Shown here one piece after another: positions 47,901 through 59,900 of a stretch of DNA of 64,000 nt. The stretch lies in contig CM063107.1 in NCBI GenBank assembly GCA_031841125.1, positions 26,926,499-26,990,498 on the forward strand. The letters are read 5' to 3'. The first letter of the stretch is position 1. Every line of letters starts with the position of its first letter. The notes under the pieces were generated by a model. The model ran no database searches and was not told where the DNA came from. It saw nothing but the letters and a program-made list of their open reading frames with translations. Origin of the DNA: Acanthococcus lagerstroemiae. Its lineage: Eukaryota > Arthropoda > Insecta > Hemiptera > Eriococcidae. A program made the translations under genes and the position numbers.

Positions 47901-50900
47901 TGATCAGACATCTTCCGGAGCTGCAATCTGCTACTCAGGACACCCGTTACTTACGAATGCACATCATTCTGCATTGCTCTGTTGTCATTCACAAAGTATT
48001 CAGAAATCGCCACTTCCTCGTTGTGTTATTTTTTGAATGAGTTACCAGATCCATTCTCCATCAAAATTCGTCCACTTGTCATAATTTTACGTCTTTCGCA
48101 GCCCTTCCCTCCTTTCCAATGAAACTATTTTGGCACTTCTCGGACCTACGCATCGTGGTGTGAAGGACGAATCAAGGTGGACAAATTATACCAACAACTG
48201 ATTTAAAATTGTTCAAATATGATATATTTCTTTTTGTTCGTTTGAGTTCCCTATGGAGCTTCCATCAACCCACCTTTTACTAGACGTTTTTAGGCTCGCG
48301 TTGTGATAATTTTTCTTGGTGTAGGAGGGCAAGGGGGGAAGGCTTGGGGCCAAATGGCATTCTTACCCACCAAATTGTAGTTTTATAACCGAAACACTAG
48401 TGATCTTTTTTCTTCCAGTAATTGATATTTACATTTGATTAACGAAGCAAAATAGGAAAACAAACAGACTGTTGCTTCTGGAAGGGAGGGATGTCAAATT
48501 GTCAACTTTTTTAAACAGGTGTCTGATTGACGGGAGAGTAAGTAGAGTCTTCCACTGACCAAACTCTGTATGAAATTTAGTGGGAAAGGATTCAATAATA
48601 TTGGAATTTTCATTAACTCAGCTTAAAGTATGAAATTACTAAAATACGAGTATGAATTAGGTGGACCTTTCTTCTCTTCATTTTTTATGGACGGAAAATT
48701 TGTTACACCTGGAAAAACTTAGTCAAATCCAGTGGCAAAGCCCCCCCCCCCCAAGGCACCTGAAATTGAATGTAAAATATGCAAAAATGAGCAATTTTTC
48801 GCCTTTAAAACAATTTTTGCTCGTGCAGTAATTTTATTTTCATTTTTATAAAATAGTCTTCTAAAATCGGCGATTTTTAAAAATACCTCTATCTTCGATT
48901 TTTTCTCCCTTGAAAATCTTACTTCGCCTCCTCTCCCCCTTTTTTTGGGAAAATCCTGGCTACGCCACTGGCCGTACCTCTCAGGTTTTCTAGGGAGGGA
49001 GGAGGAAGCACAGAAAACAGTGTTATGAATTAATGTTTGCGTTTTTGACTGAAAAAGTTAGGAAGTTGAAGGCCGCTACAAATTTTGAGCCTTGCGCCAC
49101 TAAATCGCAAATTAGGTCTCAATGCCACTACAAGTTTTTCCTGTGTCTCTCGTCGATCTGACTATCCGTTTCAAAACTGATCTGTGGTAAAGGAGATTCA
49201 GCGTTTCTGTGATATCGCGAAAGGATAGTTTCTTGTTTGTAAAAAATGTCGGAGAGGCTACTTTTTTTGTACGTTTTTAATTTATTGAAAATGATTCTTC
49301 GGACCGCTTTTATGAGGCTGCACTTGAAAACCAAAAATATGGAGAAATCGAACCCTTCATTGGGGTTTAAACTTGCAGTGGAGTGCGCTGCAAAATCAAA
49401 AACAAATGAGCGATTATATGTACTTTGGAATGGACATACTACTATCTGATTATTACCCCTTTTCTATTTTCTTATATATTAATTCAAGTCATCATAAGAT
49501 ACTGTAACATATTATGCCGAACCCAAAACGAGCTTAGGCCTAATGGGCGAGGAGTCAATAAACTTAATTGAATTGAATTGAAAAAATTGAATCTTCAGGA
49601 AGGTAAAATAACGAGTAAAAATTATTCTACCAGTGGAACTGACTATAATTCAATTTTTTGGTGATAATGCTGTTAAATTCAGGACAAATTTTCGTTGAAA
49701 GTGAATTTCTAATCGACTTAATGATAGTTGAAGTTTGCTATACAGGCTTGTGGTAAATCATATGTACGTGATCACTCAAGCATACACAGGACTGCCAGTA
49801 CTAGAAACTCTTTAAGTTTAAATCCCAATTGAACGGAAAATCTTGAAACCATGCCTGCTTCCTTTGGTGAGGAGGGTGAGCAAAATGCTTACTTGGCCGT
49901 ATTTCACATTCCAGGGTGTATTACCAGGTCGCCTTCTTTCATTGGTGAGGAGGAATAGCCGATGGCCGAAATGCTTTCATGACCCGATTTTACATTCCGA
50001 GGGAGAATTACTAATAGTCTTGTTAGTAATTTTCTCACCCCTTTCCATCGGCGTGGAAGGGCCGGATTCTATGTTCGGAGGGAACACCGTTAAACGGCGT
50101 TGGTGGTTTCTTTTCTCGTTCAAATTCAAATGTGCCAAAAAACAGTGTGTTGAAATTTGAATCAACGTAGCTCTTTCAATTCATAAGACAGGCAGTATGT
50201 CCTTAGTACAGGGTGTCTACCGGTCATACAAGTCACACAAACGCCACATAAGTGATATGGTGGTTATACGAGTTATATAAAGCCATACATACAAAAGGCT
50301 TACAATCGGAATAATTCCTTCCTAAAATACCCAAAATATGTGTGTTCAAATACAGTCACCTAAATCGCCCAATAAAAATCCAATATTTGAAAAATAGTTC
50401 GGTAAGTCCAATAAAAGTTCAATAATTTTAATAGTAAATTTTAATATAGGTTCAATAAAAATTGAAAAATGAGGAATTATGCATTATTTAAGAAAGGATC
50501 AATTCTTAGAATCAGAAATCCCAACCTAACTTTTTTGAACTTTTTTTCTGTATCTCCAAAATACTCAAGCATACTCTACGTAGTCCGTTCTTTTTGTGGT
50601 CATGGTGAAACATAAAAAGCCCGAAAACGTCCAATGAATGTCCTAGTCCAGTATTTATAATTTTCTAATTTGTTAGACACCCTAAATGAAAAAGGGTCTT
50701 ACAAAAGTCGTACTGTTCAAAAATTGGAATCTGGTAGACACCCTGTTAATACCAACAATTTCAATGTTGCGGGATGTTGAAAACCTCATGTGATGCTGTT
50801 TCATATTATACGAAGGAATTTATCTGTTCAGTTTTTCAATACAGGTTATGTGTTACCTTTACAAGCTTCATTACATTCACCAAGAGCTATTACTTTGTGG

Positions 50901-53900
50901 GGCTTTCAATTTTTATGTTTCTATTGGTACAAATCCAGAAGTATAAAGGTTAGGTTGAATTAGGGCTGCCAACTCCTGACGAAACTAACCCCCGAAATTC
51001 CACAGAGATTTTCTGTTTACTTTTCCGTCTGCTCTGGGTCAAGAAAATTGATAATTTTGGTAATTTTTGTGTGAAAACTAGCTTTGGTCGCACTTGTAAC
51101 CGACAACCGGCCTTGAAACTCTAAGACTGTGCTGTTGGCAGCCCTTTTGTGTGGCGGGACGTATGGCGATGCACGCGTGTCAAAGTGGCCCCTATGACAC
51201 CGCACCCCCAGCCCCAGAAACTACCCTTTCGAGTATCGCATCAGCGGCTGGAGAGACGCTTTAGGACCGGGCCGAGCCTCATTTTGCCGTGCCACTTTCG
51301 ATGCGCGCGTCCGGCGTGGGCCACCATGGGGTGCGGTCCGCGCTCCCTGAGCATTCGCCTGGAATTCAGGTCCCCCACAGCCGGACACGCGCTTCCTCTT
51401 CAGTCACCCCTCATCTCCTTGTCTTAGTCCGTGTGGCGACGCCGGTGGGTGATGACGACGCGGGAGCCGCGAGCTCGCCTAGGATGGTACAGAGTTGTCC
51501 TGTTCGATGGTGTAGGCCGGTCTTGGTTCGTCGCCGGCCCTCTACCTCGACCACTCCGTCTGTATCTTCTTCATCATGATGGCCGAGACAAAGGCCGACA
51601 CCCGGTTCCAACTGTTTCCACTCTTCATCATCTCCGGAACTAGGGTATCCGGCGCAAGACGGCTAATCACGCCGTCGTCGTCGTTGATGTTTCCTTCTCC
51701 GCCGGGATCTATCGGTGTTGTGGCCGTCCCGCGCCTCTCCTGCTTCCAGGCCTCACATTCGAACAGGGTGTGCCAAGGTGTATCCTCTGCCCTTCGATCA
51801 CAGTGCACGCACACGGAGCTCGGCGCCATCGCCATCCGATATAGGTACGTGCTGAAGCCCCCGTGGCCGCTCAGGACTTGGGTCAGGTGGAAGTTCAGCT
51901 CTCCGTGAGTTCTTCCTGCCCATCCATCGGGGTCGCGTATCAGCGCTCGGTTCTACTCGCCCTTGGTCGAATGGGCGAACGCGTCCTCCTTCCACTTCCG
52001 AAACGTGTCCTGCTGGATGACTCGCTTGACCCGAAGTGCTTCCCGTTTCGTCTTCGCTCTCTTCTTCGCACCGTATACCTCCGCTAGTTCGCTGACCTTG
52101 AGTTCGATCGGTGGTATACGCGCTAACACGCCTACTGCCTCCGAAGAAACAGTGCGGTACGCACGCTTTTCTTCTCCATCTCCGCTCTTCTGTAGGGAAT
52201 CTTGATGGCGTCGGCAAATACTGACGCCCCGTATAGAAGGACCGACATGATGACATGGACGTACATCTTTTTCCTCTTCTTCCTTGGTCCCCCTAGGTTC
52301 GACATCCGACGGAACAGCTGTCCAGCTACTCGATCCGCCTTCTCAGAGCTGCCCGTCGGAAGTGTTGGCAGCCCTGATAGGAATTCTAATTCTCGTAGTT
52401 CTTCTCCAGTCCGCATGATGGACAATGCAGCTGTTGAACGTATTTCAACTTGGGGGAAGGGGATGTGCTGTATATCTTCCTGCGAAAAATGTTAAATTTT
52501 CTTCCTCAGCATTTCACGTGAAGATGTTACTGCTAAAAGTTTTGATGTGCTCAGGAGTTGTTACCTAGCGAAGTTACTTTCAAGTTTTGAAACTTTCTCC
52601 TAAAACCCTAGCCTTCGTCAGTTTTGTCTAACGAAGAAAAATAACTCGAGGATTCCAGACAACTTGACAGACAGATAGGTTAGGGTTTCCGGAAAAAACT
52701 CGGGAAAGTCCTGGAGACTAAAAGTAGGTCCTGGAACCCTGGAAAAGTCCCGGAATTCTCTTAACTATTGCCCAAGGTCCCGGAAATTTTTATAAATGTT
52801 GGACCTAATTTTTTCTCCGAAGCTTGAAGTGTTTCTCAGATACATGTAAACTGCTTTGTGCATAGTCTAGATTAATAACCATCACTCTTGAAATACAGGC
52901 ACGCACTATACAGTAGAAGAATACAGGTACCTAACACTGTTGTGTATATCGAGCAAAACATGGTATTTTTTTGCACCCAAATTTTTCCCAGAAGTGTTTT
53001 TCAAAGTCCCGGAATTCCAGAACTGAATTCTGGTTGACATCCGGTAGGTAGACATAGAAGGTGAGGTGTGCACCCGGTGCAGTGAGTTGTCGGTAAAAGG
53101 ATTGGGCCGCAAAGCAGCCACGGGAAAACCTTCCTGGCGATTGCCACTTATAAGGGGCATGAGTTCAACATCCTCCATACTGTGGTGTTGCCCAGGTATT
53201 CTACCTGGTGTGGTGTCAAAATGCGGCATAATTATTCTGACAAATTGGCTTAATGTTTCGATTTTGTCAACAGGAAGTACGTACGTTGCTCGTAACCAAT
53301 TTCAACGAATTGAGAAGAACATTATCCAATACTTTGCACGGTAAGCATAAAGATTTTTCGTCATTATTGGTTCGGTTTAATTTACTTTCAAGTTCAGTGC
53401 GTAGGTCACCGTCACAGACGGGTTGTGGTCGTTCCTCTTCTGTACCTTTTTTTTTTTTTTTTTTTTTTTTGCCAAAAATGATTGACTGGCCATCCAGGAT
53501 GCTACTTATGTTATATGCGGATAGCGGACACGCACGACGATCAGTGTCGTTGAATTTTTTGCCAAATTGGAAATCGAAAATTTATCGTAAAATTCGATTT
53601 CTGCGTTACTCGGACGCATTATCTAAATTACCGATTCTAATGCGCTGCTAGAAATCGCTTTGCATTGAAAAGGAATTAGTCATCGATATCGGCGATGACA
53701 GAGGAGAACAAATATGTTTCCGTTGGGTGAAACAATGAGGCAGTTCATTATTATGACCAGCACATGGCGAAGTGAAATGGGTGTCCGACGAGTGAGAATA
53801 ACGTCCGACTGGAGGGTGGTATTGGTATCGATTTCATTTATAATTTGGCGAACCTGTTTGCTCGGGACCGGATTCAGTAACTGAATTACCAGCAGCGTAT

Positions 53901-56900
53901 TACTCGTTTTTCTAGTTTGTAGTTTCGTTTTAACGGCCATGTATGATATGCGTGTATATTCGGCTCATACTGGATATATACACAATACTCCAGCGAGAGA
54001 ACAAGTTGAAAATAAAATTTTAAAACGTCGAAGCTCTCTAGCCTCCCGATGGCAATAAACCAAAACCAGAATCTGCGGAGTGTTTTTACTACTCGAGGAG
54101 TAGAAAAGTAAATGGGTTAGTTCGGGAAACGCGGACCTAAGTATTGCTTTCCCTCTGGCCCCGACAATTAAGCCATGCCGATGGTGTCTCAATGCCAATT
54201 GCTCTTATTCACACGATTATGCGGTTTCGGTTATTTGACATTTTGCAATTTGCCCTTCTATTAGAGACAATTAAGATTCTAATTAGCGGCCACATCTTCA
54301 GCTAAACGCAGCCAGCTGTTCTATTTATTTTGAATCCAGCGACTGCCCTGCGGTTTAGTTAAGATGGATGAGTCTGGGAGCGAGGAAACAATGAATATTC
54401 GCTCCAGCGCGCACATTCTCAATATTAACTATGGTTTTTTCCGATTTGTTACAGCGAGCGGTAAAATCATTTTGGATAAATTGGCGCAAGAGACAAAGGC
54501 GTCGGTGCTCTCCAACCTCACGAGTATTGTAGACGGACTCAGTTTAATTAAAGATGATCTCAGTAAAATTAACGATTTGACCGAAAAATTGCACATGAAT
54601 TCTTCCCAGCTTGATGCCGGTGAGTGTACTTCATACTGTACCTGCGACTGTATTGTACTCGCCTGTCAAACTTATCCTTTTGGTTGTGTGTAATTGCGTA
54701 GGTTTAAAATCCATCAGGCAACAAATTGCCGACGATATCAACCAGTGTCAACGGGAACCCGCGTGCAGAGAATTTAAACATAGATTTAGAAGAGTCGAAG
54801 ACCTGTCGGTAGAGGCGAATTTCTCCCAGGTAAACATGGTTTGAATTTTCTGTCGTTCTGTGTCACAAATACTGATAAAGTGGTGTATGGTATCTACAAT
54901 AATGTTTGTTTTTGCACGCTGCCCTGAGAAGATCTTAGATAACTATTTACCAAAGGTAGACAACTTTTTAGTTTCTTAGATCTTAGTCACGCAGTAACTA
55001 TACGAGTCTTGATCTCAGGGCTGTTGACCCAAGTTGGTGCGTAAATTGGCACTGTTGGAAAACCAAATTTAGAACTCCGTCGTATCGATGAATAAAAATG
55101 AAATCAGAACCACAGCAGTGTTCTTGACTTGAGTTACTGTGCCGTATAGTTCATTCTTGACACTACCTTTGAGAAACACTGGTTCTGAATCTTTGAGAAG
55201 TAGATCTTCTGCTTCTGTAATTGTTTCTTTATTACCAAGTTGGGACCAGTACTCAAGGACCGCCTTGTAGCGCAGGACAATCGAAGTTGGAGGACACTAT
55301 TTTCAAACATGATTTCTTTTTTTCATACATTTTGTAGACTGGCTCCGTAACAAGCATGCTGAGTCTTCAGTTATCCCGGTAAGGATTCTTATCCAGGGTT
55401 GCCACTTTCTGGAAAACCTGGAAAAGTCATGGAATTTTCATCCGAATTATGGAATTTTGATTCTCAGAATCACAAACAGGTTTATGGCTTAAAGTCTATC
55501 AAAATTTATTGTCTGTGAATATTCACGCTTAAAAAAGGAAGAAGTTTCCCCAGTAATTTCTTAAAATTCAATGTGTGTGACGTAAATGTGACCCTCTTTG
55601 AAAATTGACGTACATCTACGTTAGGTGAATCGTAAGAGCTGGAGGCTTCATACTTTCTGAATGTCTTCGTATGAACTCTGAATAGGTTTTAGACCATAAA
55701 AATTTCGATACCCTTATTAGAAGGGACCACAAAATTTTGCCCCTTTGGACCCTTTTTTTTTTAAAATTTGGACGTTTTGGAAATGTTTTGCTTTGAACTT
55801 TTTCACATTATGTTGAAATTTGGTGGCTGCCTCCTTTCAGAAATTATTGAGGAGCAGTAATCCCTAATCTTTATTGTGTATAAAAGTGATTGTTTGTCTC
55901 GACCATCTTTCGGCGGCTTCAGGGGCGTTAGAAATATGGTATCCACCCCTTTTGGCCGTCATTGACTCCAAATTCAAAATATCACATGCAACTCTGCCCG
56001 GGGTCCCCTATTTTCCTTGCTCTGTAGGGATACTGAGAGTGCTGTTGGAGGGCGCCTGGTTCAGCGCTCATTGCATTGGTCTTCCTGGAGGTCAGTCTGT
56101 TTTTTAACATTTTTATGTCTTTACTTTGGCACACAAACTAGAAAAATGTTACTTTCACGCATCACACGTGAAAATTTCACGCGACGTTATGATCAGGATC
56201 GTGAGAGTAGAAAAGTCTTGCCGAAATCCATCCCACTCTAAAGAAAAAGTCATAGGAATAGAAAAGTGGGCCTGGAAAACCTGGAAAAGTCATGGAAAAT
56301 CATTCTTGAAAAGAGTGGTAATCCTGTTACCTCCTCCTAAGAAATTATTTCCGAGTTTGAACGTATTACTTTTTTATTGCGCCCCTTTCTTTCACTTTTT
56401 TTTTAAATATTTATTATTTTATTTTATTTTTTTAATCTATAAATTGCTCACTTCAATGGGATTTTTACATTTTGTTTCTCGTCTCATGGAAATGGCGAGT
56501 GCTGCATGTAATTATTCCTTAAGGGAATAGGCACATCTTAAAAAATAATACTTTATGTACACTTAATTCTACTTATAATTCACCCTTATTTCCTATTTAA
56601 TTCTATTTTTGACTTCCAGAATTATTTTTTTTTTTATTTTGAGAAAATTTTCTTTTTTTATGATGTCCCTCTCCAGCTCAATGATATTATATTTTTCTTT
56701 TAATTTTTCTAGTTTTCTGCAGTCTCTGAAGGTATGGTCCGGATGTCTTCCTCTTCACAGCATTCCCTGCATGTACCATCTTCAAATATTTTAAACTTTT
56801 GTAGGTAGTTTGCAAAATTCCCGTGGCCACTGAGATATTGTGTGAGGTAGTAATCTGATATAGAATTTTTATTTTTCATTCTGGTTTTGTTATCTGGGAT

Positions 56901-59900
56901 TAGTTTAACTGTTCTTCCTGTTTTTTCCTTATTGTATAATTTTTGCCAATTTTGAATCGTCTCTTCCTTTTTTTATTTTATTTTATTGTTTTGAGTTTTC
57001 TTTGTTTATTTCACCAGCTTTATATTCTGATTTTACTTGTTTAATTTGATTAGTCTGGCTTCATTGAAGTTCTACTGGGATTATTCCAGCTATTACGTGA
57101 ACTGCTGTGAAGGAGATCGTTCTATGTCCTGATATTACATTTATTAATATGGGTCTTTGCCCGGTTTTTAGTTTTTTAATGTCTGATTTCCTTATTCTTT
57201 CAATGTAAATTGAGGATCCGTATTCCGTAATTGATCGAAAGAGGGCAAATGCCTCAATTTTCAAACAAAGGTCAAATTATCATTGAAAATTAAATCGGAT
57301 ATCTAAAAAATTATTATATCTGTACTAACCGCTACCCTAGACCCATCACAGGCAGAAGACCCCGGAGAATGCAGACTAGCCCCCAGGAAGACCAGTGAGC
57401 GCCAAGCCAGGCGCCCTCCATCAGCACCCTCAGTATCCCTACAGAGCAAGGGAAAAAAGGGAACCCGGGCAGATGGCCAAACAGGGTGAATACCATATTT
57501 CTAATGCCCCTAGATCCGCTGGAAGGGGGCAGAGACAAACAATCACATCTATATGTATTGAAGATTTGAGATTACTGTCCCCTAATAATTTCTGAAGAGA
57601 GACAGCCCCCAAATTTGAACATAATGTGAAGAAGTTCAATGCAAAACACTTCCGAAACATTCGAGTTGGAAAAAAATTAGGGGGTTCAAAGGGGGCAAAA
57701 TTTCGTGGCCCCCTTCTAAGAAGGGTACCAAAATTTTTATAGTCAGAACGCATTCAGGATCCATACGAAGACATCCGGAAAGTATGAACCCCCAGTTCTT
57801 ACGGTTCACCCGCCAACCTCGAACAAACACACAGACAAACGTAACACTTTCGTTGTTTTTTGCATTTTTGTGCCCCTTACTCTTACCGTCGGTACGTCAG
57901 TTTTCAAAGCGGGTCAAATTTACATCACACATAGGGTCAGCGATCATTGAAGTTTAAGACATTATTCTGTATGTAGGGTGTGCCAATTCACAATTTCTTT
58001 CTTCTGTAGTCCAGAGCGCTTTCGGCTGTTATGCCAACTTCAGTGGAGTGCCCTAACACTTTTCTCTTTGTCGTCCTGTACTTATAGTGATGTGTAGTAT
58101 CGTATGGTAAATCTATTTGGTCTGTTTCCATTGGTTGTTTGTGGTTGTGCAGTCTGTTCAATCAGTGAGTCTCATGTTATTAATTGGAATAGGTTCTCGC
58201 TTTGGAAGTTAGTTGTTGTGTTTATTAGGTTGTTTTGTTTTGTTTTTGCCTTTATTATCTCAAGTTGTTCTTTTAATTTTCTTTTTCTTATGTTGTTTTC
58301 TATATTGGGCAGACTACACAACCACAGACACCCAACAAAAACTCACCAAATAGGTTTACCATACGGTACTACACATCACTATAAGTACAGGGCGACAAAG
58401 AGAAAAGTTTTAAGGTACTCCACTGAAGATGGCGTAACAGCCGAATGCGCTCTGGACTCAAGAAAGCAGTTGTAAATTAGCGCACCCTACATACAGAATT
58501 TATCAAGTTCACTCACACTCCAACATGGACATTGAGAAATTATATCCATATTGTATTTATCTTCAGTGGCGGCAACTTAGATTTTCTTCGTGTGTTGCCC
58601 GACTTTTTTTTGGAGGGGGTAGGGGGGTGATTGCTAAATTATTCTAGTTAGTTTATGCGAGAAAAAACAACAGAAACTTTATACAAAAAAAAATCCAAAT
58701 ATCCAAGTAGGTATTCAAATAAACTTGGATATTTGAGGTATATTTTGTTGCTCGAGCATCAGGGCAGTACTGAAGTTACCACCTCTGCTTATCTTCTTTT
58801 TATCTTCTAATCTTGACCCTACGTGCCTCAGATTTCATATTTGGTTCAAATTAACCTTAAAATCGAGTTGGTGATCTTCGAAATTGGAGAAATGATACTC
58901 GTTTTGTAGTTCATAAAATATTTTTCTCACTCCCCTGTTTGGAGTAACATTTACGAATAAGCCTTGATCGAGTTTGTATGTAGAATTCAATGAGGAACAA
59001 TTTAGGCAGAATACTTTTTCATTTTAGTTGCTACTTAGTTCTTTAAATTCCAAAGGGAAACTTATTTTTTCGGCATATTTATCCCCAGAAGCTGCTCTAA
59101 AATCACTGAAGACTTCTCATATGTTTATTCGAGAGCCAGTTCGAAGAAGTTACGGAGGAAGTCTCGGGTAGAAGTGTTGTCCAACTTTCATTTTTTCAAC
59201 TTGGTTTTCTTAGGCCATTGCATACGGACTGTGGGTAGAAATGTGAATTGATTCGATGCCCGTTAACATTTATTTCAACTGTTCTAGTTACCAAATGTCA
59301 CTGCCAGCATTCAGAATCTGTCCGACCTGTCGGCGGCCGGAATCGAGAAAGAAGTACTTAATGGGAAACGTGAGTTCGAAAAGATTCAGTCGAATGTTCA
59401 GCAGTCGGTCGAAAGTAATATACCGACGATTATGAGAGACATCAACAAAACCGGTTAGCATAAACTTTATTTTTTGTGCTTAGTGAGGGGTTAGCTTACA
59501 CTTTTTTTTTTGTATGCTTATTGTGGGCACGGCTGTAGCAAAGCACCATTATTAAGGGGGCGAGAATCAAAACAATTCAGAAGCTTTTAACATGCATGAA
59601 TTTGTCAGCTGAGGATCTGAAATTGTCAATTTGTTAACTTTGAAAAAACGATTGGCGAGTAGCTTTCCTTCATGGTTATGGTCCTAAGTGATGACTTGCA
59701 TGAATTTGCCAACTAAAGATCTGAGATTGCCAATATACAACTGTGAAAGATGATTGGCGAGCCGTTTTCCTCCGTGCTTACGGCTTGCATGAATTTGTCA
59801 GCTTAGGATCTGAAATTGCCAATATGCCAACTTTAAAAGATTGACAAGCCGCTTTCCTTCATGGTTACGGCCCTGACTGAGGACTTACTCTGATCATGTA

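Larger units (their letters stand above)
46036..53273 (+). other. Prominin intron 3 (about 7.2 kb)
   Basis: Bounded by GTAAAA and TTGTCAACAG. Repeats inside are listed separately. 46036-46912, 47640-48729 and 48971-49358 show no gene; a 93-codon frame at 46605 has no recognised domain. Confidence 0.85.
54830..59287 (+). other. Prominin intron 6 (about 4.5 kb)
   Basis: Bounded by GTAAAC and GTTCTAG. Holds the repeats below. 54830-55393 and 58511-59287 show nothing recognised. Confidence 0.8.

Noticed and set aside
58104..58475. A 123-codon open frame as a gene
   Set aside because: It spans both arms of a foldback element and shows no domain.
59593..59882. CRISPR-like array
   Set aside because: Units are about 100 nt, adjacent and diverged throughout, with no constant repeat plus unique spacers; the genome is animal.
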